Shown piece after piece: positions 51,501 through 61,985 of a stretch of DNA of 64,000 bases (the stretch's first letter is position 1; each line of letters begins with the position of its first letter). This stretch comes from Datnioides undecimradiatus. Taxonomy: Eukaryota; Chordata; Actinopteri; Lobotiformes; Datnioididae. A program made the position numbers and the translations under genes. The notes below the pieces were generated by a model. It saw only the letters and a list, made by a program, of their open reading frames with translations, was not told where the DNA came from and searched no databases. The DNA is taken from contig WARS01000016.1 of assembly GCA_008933995.1 (NCBI GenBank), positions 13,763,348 through 13,827,347 of the forward strand, written 5' to 3'.

Positions 51501-54500
51501 ACACTCTTTGTCGTCACTCTTGATTTTGATACAAGAGACTGTGGCTTTGTGCTCTTTCATGGTTTCCAGCAGACGATGGCCATGTGGCTGTAGCTCCCAC
51601 ACACGCACCTATAACAGGAGAACCATGGGAGAACCTTTTACATCAGATAAAATGCTTAATTTATTTACTCACATCTCTGTTTCAGTCAGCATTCAGCATG
51701 GACAAATAATGGATTACTTCTTGGGGCCATCTCAATTTACTAAATTCAACTTAATAATTCAGAGCGCATCTTCTCAGAAAGAAATGACCAGTTCAAATTT
51801 CAAGGAACAAGTTCTCATCCTTAACTGAATTTTATTAATTTCAGTAGGAATTGCAGCCTGGCAATGCAAGATGAATAAACAATGCGTATTATGAGCATCT
51901 GCCACTGCAAATAAAACATGAGCTCCGTAAAATTCAACTGGTTTCCAGGCTAGACGGATTCCACAATGAATACCATAAATGAACAGAGAAGTCGAGCCAT
52001 ACCTGAGACAGGAGTGTAATGAATGGAATTATGTGTCCAGAGCTCACTGAAAACTTTTTTGTTATGAAATGAGGGGGGGGGGGCAACAAGGCATGCTTAC
52101 TAACAAATGCACGAAGGAGAGTAACCTTTCCATTTTTAAGCATATGGCTTCTTAACTACATTAATACATTCTTAACTACTTAATACATTATAGAAATGGA
52201 AAACACAGCATTGTGCAACCAACTGTGCAAGAGACAGTTGCTAACATCTTGAATGAATTAAAATGATACATATATACGTACAAAATCATGTGTGTTGCTT
52301 TGAGCTTTCATTGAACATTAGACCATTCCTGAACAATTAAATGTTCGACACTGTTATTTTTACTGACCTGCCCTTCTCCCCCTCCACTGACAATCCTCTT
52401 GCAGTTCCTGGTACCAGCAATGGCTGTCACACCCATTCTGTGTGCGTTCTGAATGATGAGCATGAGTCGGCCGCTTTCCGGTGCAAACACGCGAATCTTA
52501 CCATCATTCCACGCTGGAAGACAGTGAAATCAGTCTGTAGCAGTCAATTATTAGGAAGTGAAATAGTATCATTCTATTGGAAGTAGGAAAAAGTGTTGCA
52601 GCCTTCTGCACTATAGCAACAGAAGAACATATATATAATTCATATGTTTAATTTTATAAATATAATCATATATTAGGAAACAAATAAGAGTATTCTCAAT
52701 AGTAGCGATATGTTCCAGTGCAATGTTTGCCATTGTATTTCCCTAATTCCCACCACTGATGATGCTATGTCCGTCAGCCATGACGTCCAGGGAATTGCAG
52801 GTCATGTTGGGTACAGTGATGCGCAGCAGCTCTTTGGGCTTGTCTATGTGCCACAGTCTGATGTCCTCCTTAGAGCAGGTTGCAAATAATTCAGAGGTCC
52901 CACTGGCAGAAAAACAACAAAGAGAAAGATGCAGAATTACAGTTAAGGACATTCAATAAAACCCATTAGAAATAAACTGAGATGAAAGCATATCAAGTAT
53001 GAAATACTCATAGAATTTAGGGGATGATGACTTTGGATTCAATACATCATTGAACTTTTTGGACAATATACTAAAACTCAGTTGCATTGTTAAGCTTTTA
53101 ATGGGGCAGCATAGATAAAGCAAGCATGTGTCACCCTCTAGTGAGTATAATGGGGTACTGACGTTATTCATTGTGAGAGATGACTGAGGTTTAACCTGTT
53201 CCATAAGAAGAAACAATCAGCAAAAACACAAAGCTCATACATCCTGTGGTTGTGCGTGTTTTGGTAAACAAAGGATGACAGTCTAGCTAACTGCAGCTGC
53301 TGTTAGCTAAATCTAAAGCAACAATTTCCGTGTGCCATTGCCTGTAAGCACGACCATAGTTTCGTGTCAAGCTTTGGAAAACACTGTTGAGGCTCTGTTG
53401 TTTTTGTTAGACACGTGTGAACAGATTGAAAATGCTGAATCTCAACCTCAAACAATCCAACAGAGATCTGAGCAGGGATTGTGTCATTGGGAAAAAGGCT
53501 TCCATCTCTTTTTCTCTTAAGTGTTATCCTCCAAAATATTCTAATTTTAAACAGTGAATCATAATCACTTCTATCCTCTCAAGTGAATTCACTCTTAAAC
53601 AGCACGGTGGAGAATGGATGGAGGATGTACTTTTTTGCCAAAAGACCATTAGCCTGTTTTTTTTTCCTGGGTCTCAGATCCAAACCATAAAAACGCAGAC
53701 TGACTGATGACTTTGACTTTACTCTATGAATTGTCTGCCTGCCACTTACAAACATATGGCTACGTCATTTACAGCACTGCTGTGGCTGGTGGAAATGAGT
53801 TCTGCTTTGAAGTCATCATAATTGAAGTGGTACATCTGAGCACCCTCTGTCCCAACATAGAACTGCTGGCCCTCTCCTCTTAGAGCAATGGAGGTCACCC
53901 CCTTATCCAGCTGGACTTCCCTGATGTGGGAGAACATAAAAAACAAGTTTAGCACTAAGAAGCAGTAGTAAGCATTTGAAAATATTCAAAGAAAAACTGT
54001 TGACATTATAGTGACATTATATTTATTGTAACATTATATTTAATGTTCAAAATATAGGGAAAATCTCAAACACAGTGCAATATTATCAGATCAAATATTT
54101 TTAATGGACATAATTCAAATTATACAGTTGCAGAACTCACTTAAGAGTTTTGAAATTAGTGCTGGAACACAGAGTGAAGGTACCAGATCCAGAGCCGACA
54201 AGCAGGTTCCCAGACTTTAGCATCTGTAGGACACTGACACCCTGCACAGAAGAGACCACGAGCGCCAACTTTAAATACATTGTTGTTATGTACATGTTAA
54301 TATGTACACAGGAAAATAAAGTCCTAGTTATTTGATTCAAGCAGAACCATATATCTAGGTCAAATATTGCAGCGCTTCCTAATTTAGTACGAGGAAGTAT
54401 ACACTAACTAGGAAGTTATACACTTAATATAAAACTCCTGATACTTGTAGCAATGCATTATGCCTGCAAAAACAACCTGTTTCACGAATGAGAACAGCGC

Positions 54501-56876
54501 ATGTAATCATCCACAAAAGCTGTAAAAGATATTATTGTTGCAGATTAAATGAAATACATGACATGACATAACAATGAGTCCTTGCATTCCAGGAGCATTC
54601 CATCAAGAATACAGTTTACTCAATAAATGCAAAAGGACACCTGACTATCAAGCAGAATTCAAGTGAACAGTTCACCTTCATGGAGCCAAATTAGGAATGA
54701 CTCCTGCTGAATGACCTACCATGCTGTATTTTGTTTTTTTTGGACCGCAATCGCTCAGAAGTCTTGTCTTCAGGTTGATTTTCATTATGTCTCCACTGGT
54801 GGTGCCACAGAAGATGAACTGATCATCCTCTGAAATCTGTACAATAATGTAAATGAGTTAACATCAACAACACCACCACTGTAACTATAGCACCAATCAT
54901 TGGCTAATTTTTGTAATACTTAGATGGACCTCAAAATGGCATCATACCGCTATACATTTCACAGTCCTTTTCAGCTTTCCTGTCTGACACTCAGTGGGTC
55001 GGATTTTTCTGTTGGCAAGGTCCAGCTCCCAGACTCGCAATGTTCCACTGCCCAAAAAAGACCACCAATGATATTAAAACAAAATCACAGATAAACGCTC
55101 TGAAGAAGAATCTGTATGGTTTACAAAGTACCAGAAGATAAAGTTCACTCACCTCCCAGCAGAAACAAAGATGTTGTCGTTGGTGTTCAAGCACTGCAGA
55201 GTGAAACAGTGGCCAGCACTGTGAGCTGAAGCTGGGCTCCCACAGATGGCCTGCTTGGTCTCAATATTCCAAACCACGATGCTGAAGAAACACAGTGAAC
55301 ATCTCACGCACTCAAGAAATTGAAAATATCTCATTGAGTTGATTAACATATAGTATGTTTCTTTCTGAATGCTCTTAAGTGTAAGCATGTGCAACTAGGG
55401 TGAACTATTACATTTTCCATAAAATGTAGAATTTTCTTCTCTCGTTGTTTCACCAGAGAACTGATTTGTAGAGAATGTATTTAACAAGTTACAAAGTGTG
55501 ACAATGCTTCCACAGAAGTATCCCGGTTAGCATAAATACAACTTTTGCAGTAAATACTGTTCTTAAAAGTCACACAGAAAAATGTTGTATACCTTGCTGT
55601 AGAGTTATCTGGTCATCTAATAAAATGTTTGAATATGCCAATGTTATAGTGTTTACTTCCATAAACCCTTCACTAATGAATTTGTGCTAGTACGTTAAAT
55701 AACATTTAAATGTAGAAACAGTAAATCGCAAAACTAACTAACTTAACATATTTTTCTCATTCTATGTGACAGAATTTGGTTATTTGGGAGAGAGCACATG
55801 TACATGATGTTTACCTGCCATCGTCCTGACCACCAAGGGACACCAGGTACTTGTCGTTGGGAGAGAAGGCCAGTGCTTCTACCTTAGCCTTGTGGAGCAG
55901 AAACTGGGCATAGACTGTTCGCTGCACAAAGTCCCAGACAATTATTGTAGCCTGCGAAAATAAATATATATGTTCTATAAATACAAATGTAAATGTATAT
56001 AATTGTTAGATGCAAACACAAATTGTACGTGTTTTGCCACTGCCTACTTTAGATGAATTCAAGCCTGTTTCTAATGCAAAAAACAACTTCTTGAGTACTA
56101 CACAACATCAAAGGGGGACACGGATAAAGAGGATTGTTGGGGATTTATTTGAGTATTAATATCATTATCAGAAACTTTACATGAGGAAAATGTATTTTAA
56201 CTGTGGCTACCTTAAAGCCCATAAAGTTGACCTGTCCAGAGGCAATATATGATCCACTTCTGGACACTGAAATACATGATACATTGTTTGTGTGTCCATG
56301 CAAGAACTCCTGCTTGCCATCTTTGATTCTTTTCAGAATGACTGTGCATCCCAGAGGATAGATCAGGTGCTCCCCGTCTGGATGGACTCTCAGGCCAGAA
56401 AACACATGCCCTGATGAAACAAAGAGTAGTTTAACAAAAGAGCTCACCTTTTAAGACAGAAAGTAACAAAAACAAGCTGTTTGTGATCATGGCCGTCTCT
56501 TTTTATAAAAGGCAGACGAGCAGACAGCAGTCATTATGTACAACCTTCTACTGTTTACCGGGTTAACGATCCAACTCAATAAAGCACAGCTTTAATACTA
56601 CCTCAAAGACCCCAAGGAAGCCGATGTTCTTGGTCAGCTAATGGAGATATAATCCTAAATCCAACATACGCTTGCTAAGCTAGCATTATACACAGCTATC
56701 GACAGGACAGTCCCAGGTAGTCGTCGGTACAAATTAGCGTGAAGTTGAAGTTAGCTCCTAGTAGTAGTTAGCACGCGTTAGCTAATGAGAGCAGAACGGT
56801 TTTAAGGAAACTCACCGTTGAAACCAATAACGGCCTTCAGTTCAAGCTGAGGCACGCCGTGTGTGTCCAGAGTCAT
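45533..56876 (-). CDS. cfap52: cfap52 (WDR16), cilia- and flagella-associated WD40 protein
   Basis: Complete gene for a WD-repeat protein of motile cilia, a microtubule inner protein of the axonemal doublet in known orthologues. Coding exons in order: 56816-56876, 56211-56410, 55815-55951, 55153-55281, 54948-55047, 54720-54836, 54141-54241, 53750-53920, 52754-52902, 52368-52513, 51457-51608, 50590-50692, 46022-46133, 45533-45714. All have GT-AG borders and the phases close to 1860 nt, giving 619 aa plus TAA; the human protein is about the same length. WD-strand motifs seen include IIVWDF, IVVWNI, LRVWELDL, IRLWHI, VRVWEL, IIWDI, VKVWDY and AILRWRF. Family-diagnostic segments include HPDGEHLIYPLGCTV, NRKIRPTECQTGKLKR, RITVPNMTC, SGGGEGQVRVW and ELEGSQSGAINGM. 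The start MTLDTHGVPQ lies just before the conserved ELKAVIGFNG. Introns are small except intron 12 (about 4.5 kb). The gene lies 2.4 kb upstream of usp43, same strand, as in human 17p13.1. Confidence 0.97.
46360..46572 (+). mobile_element. Probable non-LTR retrotransposon (L2-like) 3' tail
   Basis: The segment '...gatcctaggggaacgttg', 'tttcattgcactatat' and 'tgtaatgacaataaaaag' has the layout of fish LINE 3' ends of the L2 type: 'ggaacgttgtttcat', a short variable part, then 'atgacaataaa'. The family call is from memory and the 5' limit is arbitrary. It lies in cfap52 intron 12, opposite to the gene. Confidence 0.5.
49211..49431. mobile_element. Tc1/mariner-type MITE with TA duplication
   Basis: The left end CTACTGCCCATAAAGTTGG (from 49213) and the reverse complement of the right end (CACTGTTGCCCATAAAGTTGG, to 49429) share an exact 19-base core, gcccataaagttggaataa. 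TA dinucleotides flank both ends (49211-49212 and 49430-49431), as expected for Tc1/mariner insertion. The 217-bp interior has no coding content. It lies in cfap52 intron 12. Confidence 0.8.
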
Positions 56877-57010
56877 GGTTGAAAAACTAAATGTATTTAC
56901 TCCTTCTCCTGCTATGTGTCAAGGTAGACCTACTTTAATTAATAAGTAATATTTTTTTTGCCAGAAAACCAAACGTTAGCGTGAAGTTGTCTTGATAGTT
57001 CTTCAACTTT

Positions 57011-57068
57011 AAACACCAAACAAACGTTACCTAGCAACAGCCGTCGTTCTGTGAGCCACTGTCATTGG
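57011..57068 (-). promoter_or_regulatory. cfap52: cfap52 promoter: CCAAT box, RFX X-box, forkhead-like site
   Basis: Read toward cfap52, the order is a CCAAT box (57064-57068), an X-box GTTACC-T-AGCAAC on the plus strand (57026-57038; both half-sites fit GTNRCC / RGYAAC with a 1-nt spacer), then a forkhead-like GTTTGTTTG (57017-57025). The X-box is about 150 bp upstream of the ATG. RFX factors and FOXJ1 are the established regulators of motile-cilia genes, which fits the gene next door. The forkhead site is only a near match to the FOXJ1 consensus. Confidence 0.75.
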
Positions 57069-57407
57069 TCGGTGAAACATTTCCTCGCTGCCTTCAGGAA
57101 ATTAGGAAATTTGTAGGAAATTACAATTCTAACAGGATTGCAAATAAAAATCTTAAAACAAACATGTATAGCAGTGCACATTTTTACATAGCTAATTATG
57201 TGACGTTAAGGGACATATCTAATGCAAAATTATTGCAGATTGCTTGGTTAGATGTTAAAAATGATCTACTTCCAACAGCTATGATATAAAAAACATTTTA
57301 TTGGAGGCAGTGTTTTCTATAAAAATAATTAAAAGAGATCTGAACACATTACCTGTATTTAAGAGTGTGTAGTGTGTGCATTGTTTTTTTTTTGTAGTGA
57401 ACATCAG

Positions 57408-57413
57408 TTTATT
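57408..57413 (-). terminator. Candidate polyadenylation signal (AATAAA) of the zinc-finger gene
   Basis: TTTATT on the plus strand reads AATAAA on the minus strand, about 1.03 kb beyond the zinc-finger stop codon. If used, the 3' end lies only about 350-400 bp upstream of the cfap52 X-box, so the two genes are tightly head-to-tail. Confidence 0.4.
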
Positions 57414-58443
57414 GATGGTGACAGTACCACGTGGACAGTGTCACAAAAAAATCTATGGATTACATGACTGCACAATATACAGTATATGCTATACATATAG
57501 AGAATTAAAAATAAGTTACAAAGTATAAAGAGGACAAAGTTTTATATTAATTTTAAATTTTAAACAACTCGCACTTGAAGAAAACCGAGTCACTGTGGCA
57601 CTCAGTTGAGAGCACCATTCACTGTTTAAGCTTACATTTCTGGCCACATAGAAATCATCTCACAGCAGGTGTTTTCCATTAGCAGTGAGAGGAAAAATTT
57701 CTGGATAATGAATAATGTAATAGCACTTTTATGGTCTGAGTCAGCATAGTATGAACAATTCTGTGATGATTTAATTATAAAAAATATGAATTTAATTTAT
57801 AATTAATTATAAAAGGGGACAGTACAAAATTTCGTAACAGTTCGTAATAGGAGAATGGCAACACAACTAAAAAAGATGTTATGTTCAAAACATAAAGTAA
57901 AACATCCTGTTCCAATCAACTGCAGTACAAAAATCAATGACACAGCGTTATAGATCAAACGATTTACCACCCCAAAATTGGTGGTGGTATTCATGTGCTT
58001 CTATAGTGAGTCAGGTACCCGTTTACATCAGAATCATTGAGAGGTTGCAGACATTTGGTTAACATTCTCTAAAGGCAAGCCCAAATCTGTGATAGAGGAG
58101 GATGAAAACAGCCTTCCCATGTACAGCAACACACTTAAAATGCCACGTAATGTGTGCTCAGCTTTAGTTTTAACTGCCAACATTATTCAATAAACCAATG
58201 CAAGAATATTTACCTTAAGGCTTTGATCAATAAAATTACTGTGGGAAAACAAAGCATATCTAGAGCCTTAACTAATATTTTGTTGTGAACAACAAACTAG
58301 CAAGATGAATCAACACAACGCATTAAAATGAGTTCTCAATGTGCTACAAATTATTACAGATTAGTAAACTATAGTGTGACTGGAGCCCCCAGAAAATTGC
58401 TTAAAGATGAAATGCCCTTCCAATCAGGGTTTCACTGCTCTTT

Positions 58444-59791
58444 TCAGCTGCTAAGACTCTCAGAGGGTCCTTCAAAACTTGATATGTCTTTAGATGTTTC
58501 CATCGACATCTGTCTGTGTGTGTGTGTCCTTCGGTGTCTGCTTAGAGAATGGCTCCAGGAAAACCTGCGACCACAAGTGAGGCACAGGTAGGGCCTTTCT
58601 CCTGTGTGTGTGCGCTGATGTTTTGTCAGTGACTTGTACCGTGTAAAGGTTGCTCCGCATTCATTGCAAATATATTTCTCAGACTTAATATGAACATTTT
58701 GTTCGTGTTCTTTCATGTTTCCCAGCTGTGAGAAGCCTTTACCACACACAGGGCAAAGATGTGGTTTCTCTCCCGAGTGTGTCAGTCCGTGAATATTCAA
58801 ATCCTGACGAGAATAAAATCCCTTTCCACAGATAATGCATTTGTAAGGTCTTTCCCCTGTGTGGCTCCTCATGTGCCTTTTAAGTCCTTCTGAGCGGGAG
58901 AAGCAGCTCTCACACAGGGTGCATCTGAAAGGTTTCTCTCCGGTGTGCGAGCGGAAATGGCGCCGGAGCTCTGAGGCCTTGAAGAAACACATCCCACAGT
59001 CTGCGCAGCTGTGAGGTTTTTCTGGCTGCTCCTCGTGTGTCTTTTCATGTGCTTTGCAGTGACCTGACTCAGAGAACCCTTTTCCACAGACTGAGCAGGT
59101 AAAAGGCTTCTCCCCAGTATGCATTCGCTTGTGACGGACAAGTTTGTTAAGTTTACTGAACGTCTTCATGCAATATGAGCACTGATGAGGCACCTTTGGT
59201 TTCTTTGAGTGTGTGCGCTTATGTCTCTCTAACTTTGACGGCCTGTTGAACACTTTCCCACAGTCAGGACAGGGGTGCTTGTTAGTCCTATTGTGGCAAT
59301 TCTGGTGTCGAATCAGCTTCTCTTGTTGTGTGAAGGTCTTATCACAATGCTGACACTGATGAAGAGTCTTAGGCTTTTTCGTGTGGACAGGTTTATGCCT
59401 CTCAAGCTTCGATGGTCTGTCAAATACCTTGCCACAGATGGAGCAAGGGTAACACTTGTCTGATATGTTGCTCTCTGGCTGTTTTGAGATCTCGGCCTCC
59501 ATTGTGGCTGAAGCATCATTGGAATCGGATTCTGAGATTACCTTTACAAGGACTTCTCCTGGACCTGAGCACCAATCACAGCAAAGAAGATCTTTCAAAG
59601 TGACATTCAATGTTATGCAAATCACAGCTTTATAATATAAACAATTCTAATCAAATTACGATTTTTTAATATAGTGCTGCGCATCAGATAACTATTTTGT
59701 TGAGTGTTGTGTGACTGTACAAATAAAAAAATCAACACTTACTTTCTTCTGAAGATTCTGTTTTAGGGACAGATGTAGTGTCTGGGCCCAT
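58444..59791 (-). CDS. C2H2 zinc-finger protein, 11 fingers (unnamed)
   Basis: Probable nuclear DNA-binding protein. The model has two coding exons: 59743-59791 (ATG plus 16 codons and 1 nt, then AAA|GTAAGT) and 58444-59564 (acceptor CTCAG, 372 aa plus stop), giving 389 aa. The N-terminus (MGPDTTSVPKTESSEES, then an acidic Ser/Glu segment to about residue 50) has no KRAB, SCAN, BTB or ZAD signature. Eleven tandem C2H2 fingers follow; most later ones are joined by TGEKP/TGERP-type linkers. Fingers 1-2 and 3-4 are a duplicated pair: both first members contain RPSKLERHK, and both pairs have a long KKPK-type linker instead of TGEKP. Finger 9 has four residues between its histidines (HEQNVH) rather than three. 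I do not recognise a named orthologue. The start in exon 59743-59800 is inferred; the larger exon alone is open upstream to 59625, but that stretch contains the acceptor. Confidence 0.85.
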
Positions 59792-60738
59792 GACCGTAGC
59801 CTATAACACATATGCAGACACAAACATAAGAAATGATTACATCAGTGTTGCAGAGCCGTGATTCAGTGTTTTCTATCTTCAAATTTTCTTTCACTTGAGG
59901 AATCGTTGTATAGCACATTTCTGCCCCAAAAACCATGGAGCTTGTGTCATGATCTAGATGTGCCAAATACACAAGTATACAGGATTGTGTTATGAAAGAA
60001 AGACAACAAATATGTAAAACTGATAACCTTCATGCAACAAGTTCATGCAACTCTACAGTATATTTGGCGTTAAGAGGAATTGCGCCAGGTGTTACAGATG
60101 TGGGGATTCCTCTCACCACCGGGTGACCACCCTTAACAGATACAGCAATAATCTCTGAAGCAGCAGCAGTAGCAAAACCCCAATTTGGGTTATTTTTATA
60201 CGCTCTTGAGACAGACAGCACTAACGTGACCCAGCAAAAAAGTATTCCGCTTAACGCTGACTTTATAGACCAAACTGCACATCAGTTACGTATATATTAT
60301 TTGATCAAACTGATGAATTGAGGGAGTAGATGAAGCGATGCAATATAATGAAAATGTGATAGAGTTGTGATAGTTGAGCTGCGTTACAGCATCCACCTCG
60401 ATTTGGGAAGCCGCATTGCTGATTCAAAGACTATATGTAGAAATTGTGTGATGCATGCAACATCTGCAAATGGGCAGGGCAACTAGAGCTAAAATGTTTT
60501 TGAATTGACTTTAGCATGGCCACGTCTCATGACACGAAGTCCCAGACGGTTGTATGGTTAACACACATACATTTTATTGCTGAAGTGGCCTTTGAAGAAA
60601 GGTTACGTGATTGTTTATCGGGGCAGACACACAGAAAGAGCTAGGTAACGTTGGCTAATCAGCTAAAGCTAATGTTGTTGTCACGTTAGCTAACAAAGCC
60701 ATGTAAGGTAAAGCAGGGCATATAAAATCGAGTCCCAC

Positions 60739-60850
60739 CTCGCTAATAATCCTCAAAACCGAAGGCTGTCACATCTTTTGTCCGCAACGTTTTAAACTCG
60801 ACCTACTTCACATTTAATAGCTAGTTGCAGCAGCTTGCTAGACAACTACA
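60739..60850 (-). other. Possible 5' noncoding exon / promoter of the zinc-finger gene
   Basis: On the minus strand a donor GCGAG|GTGGGA lies at 60738/60739, and the DNA above it is relatively CpG-containing and rich in GTTAGCTAA-type motifs. Splicing from here to the acceptor at 59800 (TTATAG|GCTACGG) would place the exon-2 ATG nine bases into the next exon. The 5' limit is not visible. This is inference only. Confidence 0.3.
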
Positions 60851-61891
60851 GCAGTGTGGCGCTGATGCCCGTTCCTTTCCATGACACATTCAAATGCATC
60901 AAGGAAATTTCACAGTTATAATCTGAAGGAGGGTAAGTGTCGATTACTATGTTAGTTTACGGTTCGTGCGCAACGTACATGTATTGTACTATCGTATCAT
61001 AGTAATGAAAACATAGGTCGCATAGTGAACTATATTTTTTTTCCAAAAGAGAAATGTTTCGGTTAAACAATGAACATAAATATATTAGACACATACAACT
61101 CATACACTTTTTTTATGTTTCACACGTGATCTTTTCGTGTAGTTTATCACGAAAAGACAGACAAGTTAAAAAAGTCTAAAAAGTATTTTTTCCAGTGTGT
61201 GCGTGATGAGAAACATAGCACGCCTACGCTTTCAACAGCACTAAAATGCACCAAAGGAATTCAAAACGAATCGGCAATTTCATGTTTTGTTGAAGGCCTG
61301 TTTAAATACCAGTTTCGGCCGTTTGCAAAAGGTCAATGGTAACTTGCCTAGTGTACAAAATCTATATGTATTCGATATACATTTAGACAGCCTAGGGTGT
61401 TAATAACTGCCATATTATTTCTTATTTTGATTATGAACAATCAAACAGTTGAGCATACTTGCGGCTTCAACCTAATTAGTAATAAGCTACAAATTTTGAC
61501 AGTTTTTGGAGAGATTTAAGTAAAACTATTAACTCATTTGCTTCTGATCATCTATCTCAATACACTGTTAGACACCAAGAAAACAAAGAAGTGACCATCA
61601 CGTGATAAAAAAGGGCACAAAGTTTATTTGTGTATCAAATACAGATAAATGGCACAATAATAAGACAATGTAGAAGTAGTTATATGTATATGCATCTCGG
61701 AAAGTTACCTTTCTAAGAGGACCATCTCACTGAACATAATAGCTAAATCTGCAGCTACTGATATTAATTATGGTAAATCCCACACATCACTCCTTCACTA
61801 ATCTTCCTCGATTCTATATTTCAAAGAGCATTGCACTACACGCTTCCCTCATGGCCTACATAGCTTTATGCTCTTTTCTGTGGTAAGATGG

Positions 61892-61897
61892 TTTATT
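61892..61897 (-). terminator. Candidate polyadenylation signal (AATAAA) of the tbc1d24-like gene
   Basis: AATAAA on the minus strand, about 90 bp after the stop codon. A second AATAAA at 61623-61628 is the alternative and would give a 3' UTR of about 360 nt. Sequence alone does not decide between them. Confidence 0.35.
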
Positions 61898-61985
61898 TGG
61901 GGGAGATTTTCCATTTGTTTTTGGGAACCTTCATTAAGATGAAAACCATTCTTTCTGTAGGCTGCAAGGCTGCTCTCATGTTATT

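Larger units (their letters stand above)
59801..61985. other. Zinc-finger gene leader intron/promoter and spacer to the tbc1d24-like gene
   Basis: No recognisable protein. The part at 60640-60850 carries several GTTAGCTAA-like motifs, CpGs and the possible noncoding first exon. The part at 61000-61600 is AT-rich and featureless. Confidence 0.5.

Noticed and set aside
53332-53520. 62-codon plus-strand open frame in cfap52 intron 8
   Set aside because: No recognisable domain; the THAP-like spacing I first suspected does not hold.
60030-60221. 63-codon open frame on the minus strand with protein-like composition
   Set aside because: It lies in the leader intron of the zinc-finger gene, contains a TATAAAAATA word, has no recognised homology and no clear splice sites in phase. 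Kept only as a note.
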